NCBI GenBank assembly: GCA_020740775.1
Contig: JAHEWK010000040.1
Location: 186,001 to 250,000 of the forward strand
DNA: 64,000 nt
Reading direction: 5' to 3'
Origin: Ilyonectria destructans
Taxonomy: Eukaryota; Ascomycota; Sordariomycetes; Hypocreales; Nectriaceae
Part shown: piece after piece, positions 21,595 to 31,542 of the stretch
Numbering within the stretch: position 1 is the stretch's first letter
Layout: each line of letters opens with the position of its first letter
Program-made: the position numbers and the translations under genes
Notes under the pieces: generated by a model
Database searches by the model: none
What the model saw: the letters and a program-made list of their open reading frames with translations, nothing else
What the model was told of the DNA's origin: nothing

Positions 21595-23853
21595 ATGCAG
21601 ACCAGAGGCAAGACTCGTGCTCGGCAGGCCTGTCAGTCATGCAACGCCCGGCGCATCAAGTGCAATCTGGTCGATGAAAACCCTTGCACAAACTGCGCGC
21701 TCAACAACACTCCATGCGTGCCTCGTATCTCCAGGCGGGGGAAGCATCCTCGCAAGCCCAAGGCTCCGTCGTCGTCTGCTTTGCACCCCCAGCACCAGGG
21801 GTCCGAGACGGCATTGTCGGCGTCAGGCCAGGAAACGCGGCCTAGTCTGCCCGATGAAGGAGCGTCGTCATGCTCGCCGTCGCTTTCGGCTACACAGTCG
21901 GTTGAGGACGGGCCTGGGCCTCTCTTCTCCGCTACGGCTCCGCAACCTCCCATTGTCCGGTCTCCCCGGGCCGAAGCGACGCCTGCGGTGTCGAAAACCC
22001 CTGTTCCGGGCGGTGCCTGGGATGATCACATTGCCGCTTCACAGGTACTTGCAGGGCTCTCCCAGAACGAGATTGCTGGGCAGGCATGGCTACTTGACGC
22101 ATCAGAGAGGCGTACTACAGATGGCATTTCTGGATCACCCTCGCACACGTACTCGTGCCAGAACACCTGCCCTCCTCCAAGTGCATCTAGACAAGACGAT
22201 GAGGGGGCTGTCTTCTTGGGAGAGTCGGCCTCTATCCGATATCTCCATGATACAGATCCGTCACCCACCCAACCTTCGCCAATGGAACGAAGATCCATGT
22301 ATCTTGTGCCAGAAGGCGTACGGGCGCAGAATTTGACCTCAGAATGGGAAGCTGAACGGGCGCAGGCTAAGATCAAGCTATTGGAGGCTGAGGGGGCCTT
22401 CTCATTTCCACCCGACGCAGCCATTAAGATGCTTCTCAAGGTGTACTTCAAGTGGTTTCATTCGTGCTTCGCCATCGTAGACGAGCCCGACGTCTGGGAG
22501 CAGTACGAACAGGGAACGATATCACCGCTTTTGCTTCAATCAGTCCTTTTCATCGGTGTCATGCACTGCCACCAGAACGAACTACAATGCGTCGGTCTCG
22601 GCTCCCGTAACAGGGCCAAATATATCCTATATAACCGGGCAAAAGACCTCTACGACGCTGGAATCGAGTCTAGGGCGCTGACCGTCATCCAGGCCCTCTT
22701 TCTCATGAGCTTCTGGCGGGCTGGCGCCCTCTTGCAGAAGGACACTCGTCACTGGCTCGGCGCGGCCGTCAGCTTAGCCGAGACGAAAGGACTCCATCGC
22801 GCATCGTCGCAAGGTGCGGGGAGCAAGCTGCAACGGTTGCGCAAGCGGATGTGGTGGTCCCTGTATATCCGTGAGAGACAATGCGCTGCTGCATTGGGAC
22901 TTCCGAACCGCATTAGAGACGAGGATTGCGACGTTGAGGCTCTCAACAACGCCGATTTCGAGGAAACCTTTGACCCAACGATATCCCCAATGCAATCCCA
23001 AGAGTTCATCTGTTACATGGTGGAAATGAGTGTTTTGTCTCGCATGCTGGGCCGCATCATCCACCAAGACTTTATCCCTTCGAAGCGATTAACCACGACA
23101 GGGCGGCATGCGATCAAAGAAGTCATTACCAGCTGGAGAACAAGCTTGCCCGCCTGTATGCAGCCCGCCACAGACGGGCTAGATAACCACCTGGGCTTCC
23201 ACGGGAGCATGCTCCATCTAGCTTGCAACAACTTGCTTATCCTCCTCTACCGATCGAGCTGTGGCAGTCCCAGCACGGAAGAGGATAGTGCCTTGGGTGC
23301 ACAGATCGGCCAACAGGCTGCTGCCCGCAACACGACGATTATCGAAAACATGATTGCCAACTCCACTCTACGACACGCTCAGATCCATGTCATTACCAAT
23401 ATATTCAATACCTTGTGCATTCACACACTTGCATTAAGGAACTCCGAGGGCACCCAACGGTACCTTGTAGAGCACCGGGCGAAGCTCTGTCTGTTGGGTC
23501 TTAGGGAGCTTCAGAAGACTTGGGAAGTCAAGAATTGGATCTTGCAGCTCTTCTTTCAATACCTCGACCAGTCAACCGCGGCACGTCTCGAGATTGGCGA
23601 GGAAACCGGCGAGCCCGATGCCGCTCCGAGACAGACGTCCGACAGCCGAGGCGCCACGGCGAACGTAGAGGGCGGCTTTCTTGAGGAGATGCACAACACA
23701 ACCCTGCACGGCACGGATCTATCTCCAGGCTTCGAAATGCCTTGGCTCAGGTCTACGGAAGACGTCGGTCAATTCCTGTATTCGCAGATCGAGAACAGAT
23801 TCGTAAATAGCGACAGGATAGTGTTAATGACGGCAGCATTTGTTTGCAGCTAA
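21595..23853 (+). CDS. Zn2Cys6 transcription factor with fungal MHR domain
   Basis: The frame opens at 21463, but the start at 21595 (MQTRGKTRARQACQSC) places the zinc cluster at the N-terminus, as usual, and gives 752 residues in one exon. The cluster is C-x2-C-x6-C-x7-C-x2-C-x6-C (CQSCNARRIKC ... CTNC ... C), resembling the cutinase/fatty-acid regulator group. A basic linker (SRRGKHPRKPK) and a Ser/Pro-rich stretch follow. The fungal_trans domain is recognisable from LLKVYFKWFHSCFAIVDEP through SLAETKGLHR and RKRMWWSLYIRERQCAAALGLP. It is the only regulator gene in the cluster and is the natural candidate to bind the repeated TCGGYTATA sites. No lesions are seen. Confidence 0.88.
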   Translation: MQTRGKTRARQACQSCNARRIKCNLVDENPCTNCALNNTPCVPRISRRGKHPRKPKAPSSSALHPQHQGSETALSASGQETRPSLPDEGASSCSPSLSATQSVEDGPGPLFSATAPQPPIVRSPRAEATPAVSKTPVPGGAWDDHIAASQVLAGLSQNEIAGQAWLLDASERRTTDGISGSPSHTYSCQNTCPPPSASRQDDEGAVFLGESASIRYLHDTDPSPTQPSPMERRSMYLVPEGVRAQNLTSEWEAERAQAKIKLLEAEGAFSFPPDAAIKMLLKVYFKWFHSCFAIVDEPDVWEQYEQGTISPLLLQSVLFIGVMHCHQNELQCVGLGSRNRAKYILYNRAKDLYDAGIESRALTVIQALFLMSFWRAGALLQKDTRHWLGAAVSLAETKGLHRASSQGAGSKLQRLRKRMWWSLYIRERQCAAALGLPNRIRDEDCDVEALNNADFEETFDPTISPMQSQEFICYMVEMSVLSRMLGRIIHQDFIPSKRLTTTGRHAIKEVITSWRTSLPACMQPATDGLDNHLGFHGSMLHLACNNLLILLYRSSCGSPSTEEDSALGAQIGQQAAARNTTIIENMIANSTLRHAQIHVITNIFNTLCIHTLALRNSEGTQRYLVEHRAKLCLLGLRELQKTWEVKNWILQLFFQYLDQSTAARLEIGEETGEPDAAPRQTSDSRGATANVEGGFLEEMHNTTLHGTDLSPGFEMPWLRSTEDVGQFLYSQIENRFVNSDRIVLMTAAFVCS

Positions 23854-24099
23854 CGTCTTCAAGGCAATGAGTGATCGGGAACTCTATAGTGATAGCTCAG
23901 TGATGAATATTGAATGAAGGCTCCATTCTTCAGTAATACATCTATGACCGTTGGGCCTTAACGTGTCAAGTAGCGACTTGGCCAAACGTTAGGCCTCTCT
24001 GATATATCTGTACGACGCTTTTGAGCTTCATGGTGCGCTTTTGGGTGGATCGTTCCTCTCTTCACTCCTGAGAACGCTTATGAATATCGCTGGAATCAG

Positions 24100-24800
24100 T
24101 GCGTCAATGAAGCACATCGCCAAACTATACTACAAAGCCGCCTTTAGCGAATAAAACGCAGCTCAACTTTCCGGTTGGTCACTCGTGATGTAATTGTATC
24201 CCCACTATCGGCTATATCTGCTGTGCAGTCGATGTGGATCAAAGGCATCTGAACTATACACCATTCCGGCGGCATCATTTGGTATGAGGTTATGATTAAG
24301 GAGCAACGCAATCCAGTCCGCGGCTTATCTAGAGAAATGACCACTTTTGGTTCTACAAGACGTCTATAGATCGGTGAACCGCCGCAACACCAATTGGATC
24401 TTTCAGCCGAATAGCCTGAATTCTCTGAGGGTAGAAGCTATATGCTACCGGTATTACTTCCGGCGGTGTCAACAAACTCTTGTTCACGCTGGATGTTCCT
24501 CGAGGAGCCGGCTCCTAGATGTCTGGGGTTTTTAATTTCTCAAATTAAGAGTTTGGCCTCGCTTGATATCGCGTCGCCGCCTGCTAGAGCTGGTACATCA
24601 GTTGCATTTACTATAAGCCAACTCCATGAAGGGCAAGCATTAATAGCTAGAAAGAGCAGAGCGATACTTTGTGCCTTCTTAACGTGGCGCATGCAGCGTG
24701 GATCTATATCGCATGCAAAGCATACTAGGTACTTGGTCCTCGGTCACGGACTGTATGAGGGCTTATTTTCTTCGACGCAAAAGATAGACCATACCTAGTT
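24100..24800 (-). pseudogene. Degraded HET-domain-like remnant
   Basis: On the minus strand, fragments separated by stops read like the C-terminal part of a HET (heterokaryon incompatibility) protein: a degraded DPRCMRHVKKAQ stretch and ACPSWSWLIVNATD, which resembles the conserved APSWSWASV block of that family. The region is AT-rich with many TGA/TAG/TAA stops, consistent with RIP or simple decay. The assignment rests mainly on the PSWSW motif and is tentative. A TCGGCTATA site lies at 24208-24216. Confidence 0.35.
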
Positions 24801-25164
24801 ATAATAAGTTTCGAATGGAATATAAGTCTACTAAAATACGCTGGCGCCGGTGCGATGTTGCGTAGAATGTGACGAATACACTTTGAGAATAAAGCTTTAA
24901 GCAGTTGCCAGGCTGAAAAAGAGGGATTAACGGTTTGACCGTACTTTGAAGTGTTTGTAGCGAAGAATAGAGATGGGCGAAATGCTGTTGCTATTTTATG
25001 ACCTATTTATCTCACTTGCTAAGACGCTGATCAACCCTATGTTTTATAATATTGACTGGATAAATTGATTTTAATAAGCTACTAAAAAAAAAAGGATGCT
25101 CTCTAGGATAATGTGGTTTATAAGCGAGCGGCGGATTTTCCGCCCGGCGCGTCTCATTTTACTT
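24801..25164. other. AT-rich spacer
   Basis: The stretch is AT-rich with a 10-bp A run near 25085. It may be decayed transposon sequence; no feature can be supported. Confidence 0.4.
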
Positions 25165-25506
25165 TAACATCATGCGATTCAACCGCACAACAGGGAATCT
25201 GATTCAAAGGAAAGGAAACTTCTCTTGGCTGTTCAAGCTATTCGAGAAAATGAAAATTTACGCGTAATTCACGCGGCAAAGATCCACACTGTACCCGAAT
25301 CAACACTGCGCGCCAGGATGAAAGGCCGTCCATCGCGACGCGATATCACACCCAGCTCTCGAAAACTTACTGACCTGGAAGAAGAGGCTATTGTTGAGCA
25401 TATCCTCGATCTGGATTCGCGAGGGTTCCCGACAAGGCTAGTTGACGTGGAAGATATGGCCAATTTGCTGCTCGCAGAGCGTGGTACGTACAGAGAAAGT
25501 CAGCGC
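25165..25506 (+). pseudogene. Pogo/Fot-type transposase N-terminal fragment
   Basis: The plus strand encodes a helix-turn-helix of the CENP-B/pogo kind: AVQAIRENENLRVIHAAKIH, VPESTLRARMKGR, then RKLTDLEEEAIVEHILDLDSRGFP and VEDMANLLLAERG. These are the first and second DNA-binding helices of Fot/pogo transposases. The homology stops near 25500, where hAT-derived DNA begins, so the catalytic domain is absent. The frame also lacks an upstream ATG in register. It is a truncated copy, different in sequence from the pogo element at 42138. Confidence 0.6.
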
Positions 25507-28030
25507 TGCCCTCAAATCAAACAAATCAAATCTAGGGTCATATTTGAGATATTTGATAGCCCTCAACGCTGGATTTGTTGTTTGAAATATTTGTTCAAAT
25601 ATTTCAAATCTCAGCATCTGTGCTTTCTAAACTACTATTTCCGATCTCCCACTGGAACTCATCCCTCCCACCTGCTGTCGCGCCCAGCTTTACCGCACCA
25701 TGCCTGACCTAGTTCTTGAGGCATTGCAACTTCTCTAATGTTTCTGTCATCATTGAAAGCCTCTGCGACGTCAACGTTAACTTGGCGAGGCTGAACGACC
25801 TCTCGCAATCAGTCGCCATCGCTGGTATGGCAAGTATATCTAGAGCCAACTGGCTGATCATGGGGAACTGCCCTCGGCGAGCCATCCACCACTCAATTGG
25901 ATCCTCGGTTTCTTGTGGCTCTAACCGCATATATCGCTCGAGCTCGCTACCTGTCACCGTAGTCTTCGCTGTCCTGCTCTTCACCCACTGCTTGAACGCA
26001 CTGTCTTCTGATGTTTTCCGCGGCGCGCTTAGGGATGCCGCAGTCTCCGTAATCGCCTTTCCCTGCTCATCCACCGGCCGGCTGCAGCGGTACCAGCGAT
26101 CGAGGTAGTCAGAGAGTCCAATTTTGGCGTCTCTCACCCACACGAGCTGCTCCTCTGATGCCCAATTCACCTCCAGATAGTTCATGCCGAGTGATGGATG
26201 GAGGATGATGGATGCGGCAAACAGCGGTGACTCTCCAAGCTTGGTGTAGTACTCATTGAGTTTCTGCCAGGCGGTGATGATAGATAGTCTGAGATAGCGT
26301 CGGTGATCCTTCCCCATGTCGTCAGTTCCCGATGATCCTGATGGCTTGCCTGATCCATCATCGCATTGTCCCGAGCCGCGACCTGGCAAGGAGCTTTCCA
26401 TTGACTTTCGCGGATGTATGTCTATCTCGCAATCCCTAAACCTAGCAGGAAGCTGTCGATGTCGATCTGGTCACCCTCGAGGCAGTTCAACCTGCGAGTG
26501 GGTTTCCCCTCCCGCTGCTTCATCCGGGACGGCGTGATAGAACAGCTTCCGACCCTCCAAGTGCTCCAACAAATATTCCATGCCCGTAATCACCTCCCAA
26601 AGCCGTCCATTGCCTCCCTCACTGCCCCAACCCTGCGTTCTCATGGTCTGCAGATAGAATGGCTCAAAGATATGCTTCACTTCTTCCAAGAGCCTCCAGT
26701 CATCCCCCCTCAATATGTCGGCCTCGGGTAGCCATCTCTCCACGTCCGGATGAACCAAGAACGCTCTGATGTCTCCCTGCTTGACGAGCGCTCGAGAGAT
26801 CATGAGGTAAGTGGAATTCCATCTCGTGTCGTTGTTCATGACTACCTCTAGCTCCGCCGTCGACTCACCTGCCAGGAGATATTCTTGTGCTACATCGTTC
26901 TCGCGTGAGATCCTCTTGAAGAGCTCACACCTCTGAGAGGACGATCTGATGAATTTGACAACATTGTAGAGCTTTCCCACCGCTTCTTTCTTTCTCCAGT
27001 GACGTAGATCATCCTCGTGGCGGCCAAGAAGGTTGAAGACCTGCGATTCAGCCTCGAAAGCCTTAAAATCTTCCCCGTGGAGGAACGCACGAGCAACCAG
27101 GTTCAAGATATATCCGTAGCAGCGCGTACGTCTAGCCCAGATGTCCGCCGGTCTCATCTCTACGTCGAGACTTCCGTAGAAGTTTAAAAGACAGTTATCG
27201 TTCGAGGATGCGTTGTCCGAGATTACTGTCCCGATTCGACCCTCGATCTTCCATTCTTGCACAACTCGCGAAAGCGTCACGGCGAGGTTCTCCCCACTAT
27301 GGCACCCGAGCTGGCGTCGGAGTGCCAGTAGGCGCGACTGGTGCTGATCAGAACTCCCAGGCTCAGTTCCCGGATCATCTTGACTCTGGCGCGTGGCACG
27401 GCGCTGTACTGCAAGCGTGGTCGCTTGGGCGGGTCGGTATCATCGGTTGACGGATCTGTGTCGGCGTCTTGACTGCTCTCGAGGATCCTGTGGGACCTAC
27501 ATATGGTTAACGATGCTCAAGCTCGCGACATCTCATCCTCATACTTGCGGAGGTGGTCAGCTGCCGAGCTCGTAGCAGCAGCGGCGAAGAACTCGGGTTG
27601 GCCCTTGGCGTCACACAGACGACATGCCCAGTAAGGATTCAACGGACTGTCATTAGCATCAATTTCAATGAGGAAAAATCCATGGCGCTTGATCCAGCTC
27701 TTTCGGCCCTTGGAGCCTTTCTGGGACAAGGACTCTTCCAAAACATATCGTTTGTTCCTCCATACTGCTTGCGGGATATCTGCAGTGGTAGGGTGTTCTG
27801 GCAACGCCGTCTGCGTCGTCAGCTCGAATTGACTCGCCAGATTCCTCGGTGGTCGGAGAAGAGCAAAGGCGGAGGGTGGAGAAGGGAGCATGATGTCGTT
27901 GGATTCCATCGGGTTAGGCGTCGATCGGTAAGGGCCGGCACGCGTCGAGAGAAGTAAACAGACTGCTGCCAAGGACGCGGTGGATGATGTGGGGGCGAAG
28001 GGAGATTAAAAAGCTACTTTCTCTTAGAAG
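25507..28030 (-). mobile_element. hAT transposon, internally deleted and truncated
   Basis: The element interrupts the pogo fragment at about 25507, where sequence starting CAGCGCTGCCCTC could be its terminal end. Subterminal DNA at 25530-25620 carries inverted ATTTGAAATATTTG-type repeats. I could not find a matching inverted end on the right, where a MITE begins at 28035, so the right end looks lost. The boundaries are approximate. Confidence 0.55.
25709..27909 (-). pseudogene. hAT transposase with internal deletion
   Basis: The N-terminal part (27909 to about 27520) holds a BED-type zinc finger (YWACRLCD ... DHLRKYED). The middle part (27330-26471) starts at CHSGENLAVTLSRVV and includes the second catalytic aspartate in VISDNASSND and NNDTRWNST. 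The C-terminal part (26401-25709) has the dimerisation block with LDILAIPAMATDCERSFS, which holds the catalytic glutamate. The roughly 250 residues expected between the BED finger and CHSGEN, including the first catalytic aspartate region, are missing, and the frames shift at the joint. A frame change or intron separates the last two parts. It cannot encode an active transposase. Confidence 0.7.
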
Positions 28031-28034
28031 ACTC

Positions 28035-28542
28035 TACGGAGGGCCCTTTCAAAAGTCTTTTCCAAGCGCTAGTTTGAAAAAGAAAATCCGACGACTGTGG
28101 CTTGGTTAAGTACATCAAGTACTTTCTATAGTGCCTTATCCGCTAAAGGCTGCTAATTTTACAGCAGCCTATCCTCACTGTATTACATTCTAATCCCCCT
28201 AGCACCCCTAAAACTATAGTGGATGTAGCAGCTAACTCATTGTGGCTGGATTCTACACCTTGTATCTGTAACGGTCTCAAGGTAGTGTATTGCAACTAGC
28301 TAGGCCACTCTACAGAGTATACCAAACTTAAGGAAAGAAGAAGAAGAGAAAGAGAGTAGAGGAGGTCCATCCATAAATATACTCGTCATGGTGGCTTAAA
28401 GGTAAAAGTGGGCCACGAAAGGCCGAGGGTTCCCGAGGCCACCTACGGGCACAGCCCGTTACAGTATCTTAGGTAACTAACAAGGATTGAGAGATGTGGC
28501 GCATTTAGCGCTTGGAAAAGACTTTTGAAAGGGCCCTCCGTA
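28035..28542. mobile_element. MITE with 37-bp perfect terminal inverted repeats
   Basis: Positions 28035-28071 and 28506-28542 are perfect inverted repeats starting TACGGAGGGCCC. The outer TA on both sides may be a TA target duplication of Tc1/mariner type; alternatively ACTC on both flanks (28031-28034 and 28543-28546) may be a 4-bp duplication. A solo LTR sits inside, so the MITE itself is about 306 bp. It has no coding capacity. Confidence 0.75.
28267..28463 (-). repeat. Solo LTR with perfect 5-bp target duplication
   Basis: The 197-bp sequence begins TGTAACGG and ends CCGTTACA on either strand, with the internal pyrimidine-rich and TATATTTATGG features of an LTR best read on the minus strand. 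It is flanked by GTATC at 28262-28266 and 28464-28468, a perfect target-site duplication. It was therefore inserted into the MITE and then reduced to a solo LTR by recombination. Confidence 0.8.
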
Positions 28543-28550
28543 ACTCACTA

Positions 28551-28881
28551 CCCGTTGGTTCATGTGGAGCGAAGCTCCAAGGCGAACCAACTAAGCAAGC
28601 TTAGTTGGCCACAAAATTGCGAGACAGCCACAAAACTGCGAGACAGGATCAAGATCACATGAATTTTGCCATCAGATTGTTAACCGAAGAGAGCCCGATG
28701 CGATTTTCGAGAGCCAAATTTTTGAGCCGCAGATATACCTTTTGTACTAGCAGATTTACGCCAATTTCCCCGCCAACTCTGATGCTGTCTCGCGTTTTTG
28801 TGGCTGTCTCGCAATTTTGTGGCCAACTAAGCTTGCTTAGTTGGATCGCCTTGGGGCTTGCCCCACACATGATCCAACGGG
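28551..28881. mobile_element. TA-flanked MITE with long imperfect inverted repeats
   Basis: The two ends are inverted repeats of about 105 bp starting CCCGTTGG and flanked by TA (28549-28550, 28882-28883). The repeats contain a smaller palindrome (AACTAAGC-AA-GCTTAGTT) and tandem copies of GCCACAAAA-TGCGAGACA. The terminal CCCGTTGG and the GGGGCAAGC just inside match the ends of the pogo element at 42138-44965, so this is probably a non-autonomous relative. No ORF of note lies inside. Confidence 0.75.
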
Positions 28882-28883
28882 TA

Positions 28884-29640
28884 ATACATGGTGCAAAAAG
28901 TGACTTTGATTGGCCGGATCCCGGCCCCAGATTTTCAGATTTTCGCACTCACCAGGTTCCGGGTAAGCTGCAATGACAGACTGCAGTCCCCTCGGCAAAG
29001 GCTTAAAGGAATGGGTGGACGAGCAGCTCAGCGCATCAGTCGGGGAGCTGGGAAGTCATCTTTACCCAGCCACCCGAAGTCCAGATCCAAGGCGAAACAC
29101 TGGATATGACGACGCGATTGCCTCAATCACCCGTAGATAGTTTGCGAAGTGTTTACTGGCAGAAGACGATTATGCCAATCTTCAAGCACGCGCCTTTACT
29201 TACAATCATGGCTCTAATGGCCGTGGATTCGGAAAGACAAACAGTATCCCACTGTGATGCCGCCCTGAGAAACAACGGTGTTAAGAGAGGCTATAACAGC
29301 ATAGCAACCTCGATATCCACAGCATTTGCGAGTGCTCGTGGTCTCACCGTATAGGTGAGAGCTCTTGCAGTTAAGTTCTCCGCTCTCTGATATTTCCAAG
29401 TTCGGTAAAGGACTACGGCTCAATGGCTGGACAAGCCACGCACTGTCATTCACGTAGACTGGTGGTTTCAAATGCGAAACCCGATCTCACCGGCCAAGGC
29501 ACAACAGTGGCTTAAAATGAGGGTATGAAGAATTGGTCACGGGGCAATAAGAAGATCAAGCACCGTGCACGAATGATTCAAACGAATGGCTAATAGTTGC
29601 GAGCGGCAGTGAGAGCCGAGGAGGAGTCTCTGGTTTTGGC
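28884..29640. other. Non-coding or decayed spacer
   Basis: No protein family or repeat structure could be recognised in this stretch. Confidence 0.4.
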
Positions 29641-29658
29641 GTGGGATAGTTGAAAGAG

Positions 29659-29945
29659 TTAAATTGAGAATGCAGCGTCATTTTCCGAATTACTCTTGTT
29701 ACGGCACAATGAAAATACCGGACTTATCTCTGCGCCGCTCAACTTCTGTTGGACGTAAGTTATGTCGAAGCCAAAAACCTCGAGTGTCCAGTCGCTTCCT
29801 TGTGAGGCCGCATCAATGCCCTCTATACTCTCGGCCTTGGCAAGGATCTGCTCGTGCAGCATGTAGTCGACCTCGACTCATCCGAAAAGGGACTGCTCCT
29901 CCGTGGTATCACCCGAGATCTCAAGTGGAATATTCCCATTCCCAG
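29659..29945 (-). pseudogene. Unidentified gene remnant with in-frame TGA
   Basis: The minus strand reads as ordinary fungal protein (IPLEISGDTTEEQSLFG, stop, VEVDYMLHEQILAKAE, then ASQGSDWTLEVFGFDITYVQ). The two parts are in the same frame and are separated by one TGA in a position where CGA would give arginine. Both ends run into stops. I do not recognise the family; it is a short relic of a coding sequence. Confidence 0.4.
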
Positions 29946-31542
29946 GGACTCAAAGGCCTGAGTAACGGACTCGCCTCGTCGTCACTGTTGGCGTCCTCGG
30001 GCCGCGGGGCGACCAGCCGTGTGTCCAGTCACAAAGACCGTAGGTAAAATTCTGGCAGGTGCAGAGGCGGCCACGCACAAGATATAATTCCCTTTGCGAA
30101 TCAAAGCCGATAGTAAGAGAAGAAGGACTTCTCGGGTAATAGAGTAGAAAAATGGCTGAGAGATATTCAAGATGATGGCTGCTCACAATACCCGTCGGTC
30201 CCAAGGACCTTTATCATAACTACAGTTCTACTGTTACACGTTAATACCCTGCATGTCGGCCCTGGTGTTCATGGAACGATGGAATTGCCGCAAACCGGGA
30301 CTTGACAATCGCAGCTTTTCCAAGTAATATTAAGTCTGTGTATACCCACACCCATATAAGACGCAAGTGTAGTCTATCGCCTTATAAAAGCGAAGCCGAT
30401 CGCGCTACCATATATCACAGTTGACGCTAGAGGCCTCCGCTAGGCCCGGATATCTTCTTAATGCTTCTCTCAAGGACAGCAAGTTCCACGTGGTCTATCT
30501 CATATAAGTGGATTTGATATATTTGACCTGCTGATGAGTGAGCTGGCTGGATGATAATGACTTAGCTTTGACGGGGTTCAATACGGTGCTGGGGTTGATT
30601 ATAGTATTCCTCAAAGCATTCCGCATGTTTTTATCTCTATAGGGACTAAGTAGAACCATAATAACTGTATTCTTCACCGGGGCCCAAACTATGTTATCTG
30701 TTACTGTCGGAACTAACATTTGTGAGGGACACGGCGCCTGCGGCTAGTTACTGGGGACTTTCTCATCCCCCGGAAGGGAAAATGTTACTCCTCAGAACTC
30801 TTAGAGAAAGTAGCAATTGAGAGACTGGAAGATGGCTCAACAAAATACGGTGGGGTTTTCGTATGAGTAGAATTGGCCACGGTTCGACTGATCACCACCC
30901 ACCGGCTTATTTTACATGCTAGAGAAGACCGTCCTTTCTTGAGTGTCTTTCTACTTCACGGTATCAACTGATTTGCCGCTGTGATGTAGTCTAGATAAAG
31001 GCGCTGTAAGCACTGTTCGTACGGTTCATAAGTAGTATAAGCGTAATTTGGCTGTGAGTCGTATTCTCAACGTATCGAGACCCTTTCGCACCAACACCGG
31101 TGGGCATATATTGTCTTAAACCTGCCACTAAGAGTCGGGAATAGAGGTTCTGCTGTGATGTTCTCTCTACTTTTGGTGGTAAATCGACTGTGTCAACGAC
31201 CATACCAACCGCAGACACAAACAAACATCTGTCTGCACTTTTCCTTTTGTCAACCTTCGATGAAGTGAAAAGTCAATTGACTGTAATATATGAACGGCCC
31301 CGAGGTGTAGTCCACAAAACACGGCCTAGGGAGCTCATCGGATGACGATGCTATCTAGAAGTAGGACGCGCTGGTGCCGGTGTCGTGTAGATCACACGAC
31401 GGAAAATGCATAACGCAGCAGTAGTGATCGATATTTTACATTACTCTCCTAGTAAACATCTTGCAAACAGCACTGCGTTGCCTACAAAATATATAACAAC
31501 AGTTCTACTAGCAAACTTATAGTAGCCCTATTCATTCTTGCT
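29946..31542. other. Spacer without recognised genes
   Basis: This 1.6-kb stretch has only short, unconvincing frames. It is AT-rich in places (30480-30720, 31430-31560). I see nothing that can be supported. Confidence 0.4.

Noticed and set aside
28605..28976. Open frame across the second MITE
   Set aside because: It lies within inverted repeats and shows no protein-like pattern.
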